DNA from: Limisphaerales bacterium
GTDB taxonomy: Bacteria > Verrucomicrobiota > Verrucomicrobiia > Limisphaerales > SXTU01
Length of the DNA stretch: 64,000 nt
Assembly (NCBI GenBank): GCA_009773355.1
Contig: WRPG01000011.1
Location: forward strand, 116,091 to 180,090
Direction: 5' to 3'
Shown: one piece after another, positions 36,670 through 45,865 of the stretch
Layout of the letters: each line of letters starts with the position of its first letter
Position numbering within the stretch: position 1 is the first letter of the stretch
The notes under the pieces: model-generated
Database searches by the model: none
What the model saw: only the letters and a program-made list of their open reading frames with translations
What the model was told of the DNA's origin: nothing
Made by a program: the position numbers and the translations under genes

Positions 36670-38187
36670 TTAACCGTGGTAGCCTTCCTCACCGTGCTCG
36701 GCCAGGTCGAGGCCGATGGTCTCGGTCTCTTCCGTCGGGCGCAGGCCGACCACGGCCTTCACGATGTAGGCGATGACCGCCGTGGCGACGACCGCCAGCA
36801 CGATGGTCAGGACGACCGCCTTGAGCTGCTCCATCCAGAGGCCGTTGCCGACCAACTCGAAGAGCTTGTTGGCCTTCGCATACGAGTTGGCATCGGTGAG
36901 GTTCGCATTCACGTCCTTGGTGGCGAGCACGCCGGTCAGGAGCGCGCCCATGGTGCCGCCGACGGCGTGGACGCCGAACGTGTCGAGCGCGTCGTCATAC
37001 TTGAACATCTGCTTGAGCTTGGTGCAGGCGAAGAACGGGACGATGCCGGCCAGCACGCCGATGATCATCGCGCCCTTGGCGCTCACGAAGCCCGCCGCCG
37101 GGGTGATGACCACGAGGCCGGCCACCGCGCCGGAGCAGAAGCCGAGGATCGAAGGCTTGCCGCGCACGAGCCACTCGAGCACGGGCCAGACGAAGGAGGC
37201 CACCGCCGCCGCCAGCGTGGTGGTCATGAAGGCGTTGCCGGCGATGCCGTCCGCCGCGACCGCCGAGCCGGCGTTGAAGCCATACCAGCCGACCCAGAGC
37301 ATGCCGGTGCCGACCGCGCAGAGCGTCATGCTATGGGGCTGCATGTTCTGTTTGCCGAAGCCGAGGCGCGGTCCGAGGATCAAACAGAGCACCAGCGCGC
37401 TCCAGCCGGAACTCATGTGCACCACCGTGCCGCCCGCGAAATCAATCGCGCGGATCTTGGCGTCGCCGTTCCACACGCCGTTCATCAGGCCGTCCACGCC
37501 CCACACCATGTGGGCGAGGGGGAAATAAACCGCGAACATCCAGATGGCGACGAAGAGCAGGATGGCCGAGAACTTCATGCGCTCCGCGATCGCGCCGATG
37601 ATGAGCGCCGGGGTGATGATCGCGAACATGAGCTGATACATGGAGAACACGTTCTGCGACACCCACGCGGAGTAATCCGTGTTCGGAGCCGACGTGACGC
37701 CGTTGAGGAAGGCAAACTTGCCGAAGCTGCCGAGGTAGGGCGAGCCCGCCGAAAACACCAGGCTGTAGCCGCACACGAACCACAGGATCGTGACCAGGCC
37801 GGCGATGCCGAAGCACTGCGCGACCACCGACAGGATGTTCTTCTTGCGCACCAGGCCGCCGTAGAAGAGCGCGAGGCCGGGCAGGGTCATGAAGAGCACC
37901 AGCGCGGCGCAGACCATCATGAAGCCGTTGTGGCCGGGGCCGGCGACATCATCGAGCTTCGAGGTGACGTTGGCCTTGGCGTCGGCGGAACCACGCGCGC
38001 CGTTGCCGATGTAGGCCTCCAGGTCCGCCACGCGTTGCTCGACGCTGGGGTCGGCCTTCTTGGGCGGTTCCGGCGCCTTCGCGGCCGGCGCGGCGGCTGG
38101 TGCCGCTGGCGGGGCCTGCGCCAGCAGAGGTTGTGTCGTGCCCGCCAGCAGCGAGAACAGGGTGAGGGAGAGAATCAGTTTCTTCAT
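36670..38187 (-). CDS. amtB: Ammonium transporter with N-terminal secreted Ala/Pro-rich extension
   Basis: GFMMVCAALVLFMTLPGLALFYGGLVRKKN, FAGGTVVHMSSGWSALV, DDALDTFGVHAVGGTMGALLTG. Confidence 0.94.
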   Translation of the reverse strand: MKKLILSLTLFSLLAGTTQPLLAQAPPAAPAAAPAAKAPEPPKKADPSVEQRVADLEAYIGNGARGSADAKANVTSKLDDVAGPGHNGFMMVCAALVLFMTLPGLALFYGGLVRKKNILSVVAQCFGIAGLVTILWFVCGYSLVFSAGSPYLGSFGKFAFLNGVTSAPNTDYSAWVSQNVFSMYQLMFAIITPALIIGAIAERMKFSAILLFVAIWMFAVYFPLAHMVWGVDGLMNGVWNGDAKIRAIDFAGGTVVHMSSGWSALVLCLILGPRLGFGKQNMQPHSMTLCAVGTGMLWVGWYGFNAGSAVAADGIAGNAFMTTTLAAAVASFVWPVLEWLVRGKPSILGFCSGAVAGLVVITPAAGFVSAKGAMIIGVLAGIVPFFACTKLKQMFKYDDALDTFGVHAVGGTMGALLTGVLATKDVNANLTDANSYAKANKLFELVGNGLWMEQLKAVVLTIVLAVVATAVIAYIVKAVVGLRPTEETETIGLDLAEHGEEGYHG

Positions 38188-38223
38188 GTTCAGTTTGTTT
38201 CAGTGGGTTGCGGTTGGCGGGGT

Positions 38224-38670
<447 letters not shown>

Positions 38671-38672
38671 TT

Positions 38673-38688
38673 AGCAACGGCGGTGCCA
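38673..38688 (-). promoter_or_regulatory. Putative sigma-54 (RpoN) -24/-12 promoter for glnK-amtB
   Basis: Minus strand TGGCAC-CGCCG-TTGCT, exact match to TGGCAC-N5-TTGCW, 111 nt upstream of glnK ATG. Confidence 0.75.
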
Positions 38689-38828
38689 GCGGGCGCGGAA
38701 AGTTTTCCACACGCGAGATCGCCTTTGTTTTCAAGGCTTTCATCACGGCCAGCAAAACGGCTGCTCAATTCCATGAACTCTTTCCTGCCCGGAATTGCAC
38801 GGCCTGTCCCTTTTTAGCCAGCCGCGCC

Positions 38829-38885
38829 GTAGTCGCAGCCTTCAGGCTGCGCGTGACGGGATCGCAACCTGAAGGTTGCGGCTAC
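38829..38885. repeat. GTAG...CTAC inverted-pair palindrome (family D)
   Basis: GTAGTCGCAGCCTTCAGGCTGCG ... CGCAACCTGAAGGTTGCGGCTAC. Confidence 0.85.
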
Positions 38886-38945
38886 GAGACGACGGAGCGG
38901 AATTTCCCGCTCGCCTTGCGCGTCCGATGCGGCGTGAATTCGCCC

Positions 38946-40328
38946 ATGCCCGCTCCGACCCGTCGCGCCTTCCTCGCGCAATCACTCGCCGCCACCGCCG
39001 CGCTCGCCGCCACCCGCGCCGCCGCCCAGCCCGCCGGCTTCCGACTCGCCGCCTTCTCCGCCGATGTCACCGTGCCCGCCGGCCACGGCATGATGGGCGG
39101 CGCGTGGCTCTCCAAATCCGTCGCCGACCCGCTCTTTGCCAAGGGCATCGTGCTCACCGGCGGCGAGAAACCCGTTGTGCTCGTCTCCGTGGACTGGTGC
39201 GAAATCCGCAACGCCGCCTTCGACCGCTGGCGCGACGTGCTGGCCGAGGCCGCCGGCACCGACCGCGCGCGCGTCCTTGTCTCCAGCACACACGTCCACG
39301 ACGCCCCGGTCGCCGATCTCGAAGCCGAGCGCATCCTCAAGCAGCACAAGTGCGCCGGCACCGTCTGCGACGTGGCGTTCCACGAAGTCGCCGTTCAGCG
39401 CGTGGCGAAGGCGCTGCGCGACGCGCTCAAGTCCGCTTCGCCCGTCACGCAGATCGGCCTCGGCCAGGCGCGGGTCGAGAAGATTGCCTCCAACCGCCGC
39501 TACCTCCTGCCTGACGGCAAGGTGTCCTACAGCCGCGGCAGCGCCACGCGCGATGCCCTGGCCAGCGCGGCGGGCGAGGACACCACGGACCCGATGCTCA
39601 AGACCTTAAGCTTCTGGAATGGCAACACTCCGCTCGCCGCGTTGAGCAACTACGCCGTCCACCCGATGAGCTACTACCGCACCGGCGACGTCTCGGCGGA
39701 CTTTCCCGGCCTCGCGCGGCGGCGGCGGCAGGAGGACTTGCCGAACGTCGCGCAGGTCTATTTCTCCGGCTGCAGCGGCAACGTCACCGCCGGCAAATAC
39801 AACACTGGCGCACGCGAGAACCGCCCCGTGCTCGCGGGCCGGCTTTACCAGGCGATGGCCGAGGCGTGGCGCGACACGAAGAAAGTGCCGCTGGAACGCA
39901 TCACCTTTCGCTCCGTGCCGCTGACCTTGGAACCGCGCAACGAACCCGACGGCTTCACCGTGGCTGGCTCCACCAAGCTGCTCGCCCCCGACCAGAAGCC
40001 CTTCGCGCAATGCCTCGCCGCCATGAACCTCTCCTGGCGCAAGCGCGCCGCCACCGGCCAGCCCATTGACGTGCCCGCCGTGGACTTCGGCCCCGCGCAA
40101 TTCCTCCTGCTCCCCGCCGAGGCCTACGTCGAGTTCCAGCTTCACGCGCAGGCGGTGCGCCCCGACTCCTTCGTCATGGTCGCGGGCTACGGCGAGAGCG
40201 CGCCCGGCTACATCCCCATCGAGCGCGCGTGGGAGGAAAAGGACGGCAACCTCCACGACTGGTGCTGGGTCGCCCCCGGCAGCGAGGCCCGCATGAAGGC
40301 GGCGATTGAGGCGGCACTGCGGAAGTGA
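38946..40328 (+). CDS. Neutral/alkaline non-lysosomal ceramidase-like secreted protein
   Basis: Tat-like leader TRRAFLAQSLAATAALAATRAAAQ; FSADVTVPAGHGMMGG...VSSTHVHDAP...YFSGCSGNVTAGKYN. Confidence 0.75.
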   Translation: MPAPTRRAFLAQSLAATAALAATRAAAQPAGFRLAAFSADVTVPAGHGMMGGAWLSKSVADPLFAKGIVLTGGEKPVVLVSVDWCEIRNAAFDRWRDVLAEAAGTDRARVLVSSTHVHDAPVADLEAERILKQHKCAGTVCDVAFHEVAVQRVAKALRDALKSASPVTQIGLGQARVEKIASNRRYLLPDGKVSYSRGSATRDALASAAGEDTTDPMLKTLSFWNGNTPLAALSNYAVHPMSYYRTGDVSADFPGLARRRRQEDLPNVAQVYFSGCSGNVTAGKYNTGARENRPVLAGRLYQAMAEAWRDTKKVPLERITFRSVPLTLEPRNEPDGFTVAGSTKLLAPDQKPFAQCLAAMNLSWRKRAATGQPIDVPAVDFGPAQFLLLPAEAYVEFQLHAQAVRPDSFVMVAGYGESAPGYIPIERAWEEKDGNLHDWCWVAPGSEARMKAAIEAALRK

Positions 40329-40367
40329 ACGGCTTGCGAATCACCATTGAGGCAGATTCGGCTACCA

Positions 40368-41120
40368 CTACATCCACTGACCCCAAGGCTGTAAATCGGC
40401 ACCAAGGTTGTCGATCGCCTGAAATATTCGAGCAACGTCATCACGTAGAAACAAACTAGCTTCGTAGCCAACTACACGAAAAACTGGCGCGATTGAGTTT
40501 TTTGCTGCTGAATCAAAGTAGAGTATCGGAGGGATTGTCGAGTTAACTCGAACCGGGGAGACGCAGCCGCAATGAACGCACTGTTGGCATCCCGTGTCCT
40601 TGATACTGATTGGAAGTAGTATTCGATACACAGGCGCTTGGGTCAGGCCGTAGAACCGCACCTTCCCGTCCGCTTGGCGAAGCTCATGTCTGACGTTTGG
40701 CAGGAAAATATCGGAGCAAGACAGAACATCTAATATCCGCATACTAAACAGTATTCCACCCGGCTCAACGCGTTCGATTTCAAATAAGTGTTTCGGCGAA
40801 CTTCCATGAGCGTAAATATCGAACTCGCCCACCTGGGCACCCGGCATTAGCAGGACATCTTCACCATAGATCGCTTTGCCGCAGGCCTGGATTTTCTCAA
40901 AATCCGCCAGGCCAACGCTTGGTGTATCCCAATTGTCATCAAACACGAAACCTTTCAGTTCGGCTGGACGAACCAACGGATACCCAAAATTCACCGCCGT
41001 AACTCCATGGCAATGTTCGCAATCAAGGTTCGGAAGCCGTCCAGACGCCGTGCTAGAGAAAGAACACGGATGCGTGCGGGGAAAAGACAACCGGGGGATT
41101 GAAGCGTTAGTAACACTCAT
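40368..41120 (-). CDS. Putative double-CXXCG immunity protein (SitI6/Gmx_para_CXXCG-like)
   Basis: RLPNLDCEHCHGVTAVNFGYPLV...LLMPGAQVGEFDIYAHG...CQQCVHCG...FRVVGYEASLFL; directly downstream of toxin gene. Confidence 0.6.
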   Translation of the reverse strand: MSVTNASIPRLSFPRTHPCSFSSTASGRLPNLDCEHCHGVTAVNFGYPLVRPAELKGFVFDDNWDTPSVGLADFEKIQACGKAIYGEDVLLMPGAQVGEFDIYAHGSSPKHLFEIERVEPGGILFSMRILDVLSCSDIFLPNVRHELRQADGKVRFYGLTQAPVYRILLPISIKDTGCQQCVHCGCVSPVRVNSTIPPILYFDSAAKNSIAPVFRVVGYEASLFLRDDVARIFQAIDNLGADLQPWGQWM

Positions 41121-41155
41121 GCTCGCAGGACTGCATCACAGATCAGATGTCAAAA

Positions 41156-42157
41156 TTATTTCTTGCCAGGATAAGGGCGGATGTTGTCGATGCCAAGGCC
41201 AACTTTGAGCGCCACGCCAACTGCGAACCCTGCGACGAACGACTTATTCTTCCAGTTGTTGTCACCGGAATTGGCTTTGTCTCTGGCGTTTTCCCAAATT
41301 CGATTCCAGGCTCCACCAGTTCCGTCTCTTCCATTGCTGTGAACTGCACCATGTTGCCAGTTTGGAATGTTTGTTGAGAGATCGTGTGGGTTTGTCCTGC
41401 TGAGGGCGAAAAATTGGCTAAGCCCTTGGGCTTTGGGTGTGAGATGGTGATCACGACCGCGCCCATCCAGTGGTCCGTGAGTAGTTGAGGCTACAGAATG
41501 CTGTAGTTCATTGATTTCAGAAATCAGATCAACAAAGATATTGTCATCTGCTTCCAAAATCCCCGCTTTGAAGTGCTCAAAATCCTGAAGGTCTCCAAGA
41601 TAGCTCTTGAGTTTAGTGTAGATTCTTGAGGCGGAACCGGCACCCTCAGCTCCGATACCAGCTCCCTCAGCTTGAACCGCTTGCTCCTCTGTGAGGTTGT
41701 TCAAACCAAGAGGGTCGAACGAGTTGACCGGGTTGTTCAGGCAGAACGCATACAGATTGATTCCGCCTTCCTCCTGTAGCGGATCGCGGTTGAGCCACTT
41801 GGCCTGGGTGGGGCTGTAGTAGCGGTAGCCGTAGTAGAGCAGGCCGGTCTCGTCGTCGGTGTATTTGGTGCTGAAGCGGAAGGGGTTCAGCAGCGCCGCA
41901 TCACCGGTCACGCGCAACGGCTCCCCAAACGGCGCATACTCGTAGCGCGCGCTCGGCTGCCCGCTCCCCGCATTCACCAGCGCCATCACGTTTCCGTTGC
42001 CATCGAAGCAGGGGAGGTGAGTGGCAAGTCCGTTGGTTGAGTGCTGAGAGATGGCGAGGAGGCCACCAATGCCGCCCGCCTGGTCCGCCGTGCCGCTGAG
42101 GTCCAGACCCCAGAGGAAACTCTTGGTCAGGACGGCGGCGTTGGTGCCCTGCGGCAC
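41156..42157 (-). CDS. Orphan RHS-repeat tip fused to C-terminal toxin domain (SitA6/DUF2380-like)
   Basis: RHS core end FRFSTKYTDDETGLLYYGYRYYSPTQAKWLNRDPLQEEGGINLYAFCLNNPVNSFDPLGLN; toxin DHHLTPKAQGLSQFFALSRTNPHDLSTNIPNWQHGAVHSNGRDGTGGAWNRIWENARD; GTG start, in-frame stop just upstream. Confidence 0.8.
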   Translation of the reverse strand: MPQGTNAAVLTKSFLWGLDLSGTADQAGGIGGLLAISQHSTNGLATHLPCFDGNGNVMALVNAGSGQPSARYEYAPFGEPLRVTGDAALLNPFRFSTKYTDDETGLLYYGYRYYSPTQAKWLNRDPLQEEGGINLYAFCLNNPVNSFDPLGLNNLTEEQAVQAEGAGIGAEGAGSASRIYTKLKSYLGDLQDFEHFKAGILEADDNIFVDLISEINELQHSVASTTHGPLDGRGRDHHLTPKAQGLSQFFALSRTNPHDLSTNIPNWQHGAVHSNGRDGTGGAWNRIWENARDKANSGDNNWKNKSFVAGFAVGVALKVGLGIDNIRPYPGKK

Positions 42158-42211
42158 GTCCAGTGCGCTGTCCTACGGTGGGTATGGCCGCGCTGAATGG
42201 TGGGAACGAGG

Positions 42212-42232
42212 CCGCCCGCAGGGCGGTCCTAC
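42212..42232. repeat. Single GTAGGA-headed palindrome (family F; minus strand GTAGGACCGCCCTGCGGGCGG)
   Basis: CCGCCCGCAGGGCGGTCCTAC on + strand. Confidence 0.65.
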
Positions 42233-42244
42233 CGGGCGAGGCTT

Positions 42245-42336
42245 GTAGGAGACGAGGTGACGAGTCTCTGAATGGGTTCCTAGTTTTGCATTCCGGGTTC
42301 TGATTTTGAAATGAGACTCCTCACGTCGTCTCCTGC
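42245..42336. repeat. GTAG inverted-pair element (family A variant)
   Basis: GTAGGAGACGAGGTGACGAGTCTC ... GAGACTCCTCACGTCGTCTCCTGC. Confidence 0.8.
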
Positions 42337-42341
42337 ACGGG

Positions 42342-42414
42342 GTAGCGCGACATTCCAATGTCGCGGCTTCGGCGCAGGAGGACGCCACGACGCGACTTCG
42401 GAAAGTCGCGCTAC
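42342..42414. repeat. GTAG inverted-pair palindrome (family B)
   Basis: GTAGCGCGACATTCCAATGTCGCG ... CGCGACTTCGGAAAGTCGCGCTAC. Confidence 0.88.
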
Positions 42415-42580
42415 CTCGCAGGTCAGCGCTGCCAGCCTGGCCACTGACTTTCAAAAACCGCCCCAGCGGGATGCTTTCAGATGGAGGGACGGCGGGACAC
42501 GTCGGCAGTCCGCCAAACTGGCAGAGGCTCACATTCCCCCAACTGCGCCCAGCCGCCGTTGCGTTCGCTTCACGGATGGC

Positions 42581-44125
42581 TCACGCGCCGCAGCGCTTCA
42601 GCAGGTTTTGCGTGATGCGCTGCACGCGGGCGTCGGGGCCGTGCGGGCGGCTCCAGTGGCTCCACGGGAGGATGTGGCCGGGCGGCGTGCTCAAGCCCTG
42701 CGGCCACCAGATGGTCGCGGCGTTGAAGACGAGGTTGCCTTTCGGGCCGGGGAAGATGGTCGCGGTCCAGTGCGCGGGCGTGGTGCCGCCGCGCCAGACC
42801 GTGCCCTCGGCCACCACTTCGAGGCCGGGGATGTTCGCGGGAGAACCGTGGTGTTCCCAGCCGACGAGGCCGCGCACGGAGTCGCCTTTCTTCATCCCGG
42901 TGCCCTCGAAAATCCAGTGGTCCGGCTTGGTGCAGACCCAGTCGCCCCCACCGTTGAAGGGCACGATGCTGCGCGCGCCCATGATGTCCGCCTCGTTGCG
43001 CGGGTCGCGCTTCCAGTCCTTGGTGAACACGCTGATGGACTCCTCAACTTCCTTGTCGGTCAGGCCCGCGTAGATGCCGGTGCGTTGGAGGATGCGGTTG
43101 GCCTGACCGCTGGAGGATGGCTTGAACGGCGTTCGCCCGAAGACGGAGTTGCCGCAGAGCCACAGCGCGTGCGTGCCGGAGTTGATGGCGGACTTCACGG
43201 CGTCATATTGCCGCACGTCCCAATACTCGTCGTGGCCGACGCTGAGGAAGGTCTTGCAGCGGGTGATTTGCGCGGCGTCGAGGCAATCCACGTTCGAGCA
43301 ATAGGTCACGTCGTAGCCGTGCTGCTCCAGCCAGTAGGCGAGCGGGAACTCCCACAGCAGATACTCGCCGGAGCCGATGGACAGCGGGTGTTCGTAAATC
43401 TGCGCATACTTGCCGTAGGGCCGGTCGAAGCTCACCTCGGTGCCGACGGCGTGCGCGCCGCGCGGGTCGGTGTAGAGCGAGTAGCTGTCGGGCCATTTGT
43501 TGTAGGCCTGCCAGGTGTTGTCGCTGCACTGAAAGAGGATGTCCGCCGGGCGGTCGTCGCGGACGATGAAGATGATGTAGCTCTGCCAATAAGGCTCCGT
43601 GGCCTTGTCCGGCACGGTGGTGAGGCGCGTGAGATAAACGCCGCTGGGCCAGACCGAGGGAATCTTGAAGGAGATGACGGGTGCCCATTTGCACTCGCGC
43701 AGGCGGTTCTCACCGACGGGCGGGTCGGCCTGCTTGGTGCCGGGAATGGGACCTTCCGACATCATCAGCCGCGCGCCGCGGCCGCCGTAGTAGCCGGTGC
43801 GAAAAATCTCGAACCTGAACTTCGCGTCCGGGTTGACGCTGATCATGAAGTCCAGCGTCTCGCCGGCCTTGACGCTCTGGCGGGAGCAGTAGCCCTCGAT
43901 GGCGGGCGCACGGTGGCCGCCGGTCTTGTCGAGGCGGACGCGGGTGAGTTGCCAGTCGAGGGAGCCGGGCCTGGCGTTTTCCTCGGCGATGAGCGAGCGG
44001 CGGCGCGGGCCGGCGGCTCTTGATTTCTGCTGGGCGTGGCTTTCGCTGGCGGCGAGCGCGGCGGCGCTGGCGGCCGTGGCCTGGAGGAATTCACGACGGC
44101 CAAGACGGGAGGGGCGAGGTTTCAT
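42581..44125 (-). CDS. N,N-dimethylformamidase beta-subunit-like secreted protein
   Basis: Tat-like leader LGRREFLQATAASAAALAAS; EIFRTGYYGGRGARLM, PSVWPSGVYLTRL, FLSVGHDEYWDVRQYDAVKSAINSGTHALWLCGN. Confidence 0.8.
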   Translation of the reverse strand: MKPRPSRLGRREFLQATAASAAALAASESHAQQKSRAAGPRRRSLIAEENARPGSLDWQLTRVRLDKTGGHRAPAIEGYCSRQSVKAGETLDFMISVNPDAKFRFEIFRTGYYGGRGARLMMSEGPIPGTKQADPPVGENRLRECKWAPVISFKIPSVWPSGVYLTRLTTVPDKATEPYWQSYIIFIVRDDRPADILFQCSDNTWQAYNKWPDSYSLYTDPRGAHAVGTEVSFDRPYGKYAQIYEHPLSIGSGEYLLWEFPLAYWLEQHGYDVTYCSNVDCLDAAQITRCKTFLSVGHDEYWDVRQYDAVKSAINSGTHALWLCGNSVFGRTPFKPSSSGQANRILQRTGIYAGLTDKEVEESISVFTKDWKRDPRNEADIMGARSIVPFNGGGDWVCTKPDHWIFEGTGMKKGDSVRGLVGWEHHGSPANIPGLEVVAEGTVWRGGTTPAHWTATIFPGPKGNLVFNAATIWWPQGLSTPPGHILPWSHWSRPHGPDARVQRITQNLLKRCGA

Positions 44126-44998
44126 GGTGAAATGAGTGAAGGGGAGATTGGCGCGGCGGGGGGATTATTCAACGATGGTGTTTGCCAGGCGCCGCAGCCG
44201 GACGCGGGTGTGGCTGGCCGACGGCGGTTCACCAGCTTGAAACGCGACGCCACCCAAGCCCGATGGAAGGCCGGCGTTTTCGCGGACGGCGAGGCAGTTG
44301 GTCCGCTGGGAAGTCGGTTCAACGCTTCCAGCGGCAGCGCGCCAAGCCGGGCTGGAAACACTGAACCTTTTCGCCTCGCTCAGAACGGTCCTTGCTTGTC
44401 CGCTGACTCGTGGCGGGGGAGCCACGTCAGTTCCGCCGCCGTGGGCCGGGTCGGGCCGGCCTCGGGCAGCGGGGCGGTGACGAAATGAACCGGAATCTGG
44501 CGGACGCGCGGACGCCGCTGCCAGACCACTTCCACCGTGGTCGGGCTGGCCGTCTGGACCTCTGGATACGCGCGGGCCATGTGAGTCGCATTGCTTGACG
44601 GAAACGCACCGCCTCCGTCTTCAAAAAGAGCGACGTTGCCGGCGGTTTTTCGTCGTGGCCGACGCGAGTGAAGCCCTGTCGCATCGGCGAACCGCTCGGC
44701 AACGTCGCCCGGGACTGCCGTTGGTTTGGTCGGGCAAAGCTGTCCGGACTTGCCCCGGCTGCTCGCGGGCGACGAGCAAGTGCTCTTTAGCAATGGCCTT
44801 GCCAGCCGAAAGCGGTGCGGCTTTGGCGGGCGAGAACGACGCTTTTGCAGGGGATTACGCACAGGTGATGGCAAACCTTTCTCCGCCGCCCCAGCGCTCA
44901 AGCGCGGCCTTCGCGCATCGCGCACGAAAAGCACGCAGGAAACGAAAGACGAACTTCCCCGTTTCACCCGCCCGCGCGCGTTGCTACCGTCCCGGCCC

Positions 44999-45865
44999 GT
45001 GTCGGCCCCCGGCTACAGCCTCGTCACCCTCGCCAACGGCGTCCGCAGCGTCCGCTCCCACGCGGAGGCGGAGACGTTTCATCCCGTCGTCGGCCCGGTG
45101 GCGGAGGCGGAGGCGCTCTACGTGCGGCAGCTCCGGCTGCGCGAGCGGCTGGCGGGCCACGCGGGCGAGTTCGTCATCTGGGACGTGGGCCTCGGCGCGG
45201 CGGCCAACGCGCTGACCGTCCTGCACGCCACGCGCGATCTGCCGTGCCGGGTGCGGCTCATCAGCTTCGATCACACGCTGGAGCCGTTGAGGTTCGCGCT
45301 TCAGCACGGGGAGGAACTCGGCTACTTCGGCGGCTATGAGCCGCTGGTCACGACGCTGCTGGCCGAGGGCAGGGCCGCGCAGCAAGATGGGAGGCAATGT
45401 GTCGCATGGGACGTATGCGTCGCAGACTTTCCAACGTGGCTGCGCCGGTCGGAGCCTCGCCTCACCGCCGGATTGCCGCCCGCCCCGCACGCCATTCTCT
45501 TCGACGCCTTCTCCCCCGCGAAGAACCCGGCGATGTGGACGCTCCCGCTCTTCACGCAGCTATTCCGCCGCCTCGACCCAGCGCGCCCCTGCGCCATGCC
45601 CACCTACTCGCGCGCCACGCTGCTGCGCGTGACGTGGCTGCTGGCGGGCTTCTTCGTGGGCGTGGGCCATGCGACGGGCGAGAAGGAGGAAACCACCCTT
45701 GCCGCAAACACCCTCGACCTGCTCGACGAGCCGCTCGACCGCAAGTGGCTGGAACGCGCCCGCCGCTCCACCAGCGCCGAGCCGCTGCACGAAGCGAAGT
45801 ATCGGCAGGCTCCGCTCGCGCCCGAGACGTGGGAGCGTTTGCAGGCGCACCCACAGTTCGCATGA
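44999..45865 (+). CDS. MnmC-like SAM-dependent methyltransferase domain protein (stand-alone)
   Basis: YSLVTLANGVRSVRSHAEAETFHPVVGPVAEAEALYV...FVIWDVGLGAAANALTVLHA...HAILFDAFSPAKNPAMWTLPLFTQLFRRL; GTG start chosen at 44999. Confidence 0.75.
   Translation: MSAPGYSLVTLANGVRSVRSHAEAETFHPVVGPVAEAEALYVRQLRLRERLAGHAGEFVIWDVGLGAAANALTVLHATRDLPCRVRLISFDHTLEPLRFALQHGEELGYFGGYEPLVTTLLAEGRAAQQDGRQCVAWDVCVADFPTWLRRSEPRLTAGLPPAPHAILFDAFSPAKNPAMWTLPLFTQLFRRLDPARPCAMPTYSRATLLRVTWLLAGFFVGVGHATGEKEETTLAANTLDLLDEPLDRKWLERARRSTSAEPLHEAKYRQAPLAPETWERLQAHPQFA

Noticed and set aside
44789-44804. Third sigma-54-like site (TGGCAA-GGCCA-TTGCT, minus strand)
   Set aside because: One mismatch at the -24 element and about 660 nt from the nearest minus-strand gene; could be chance
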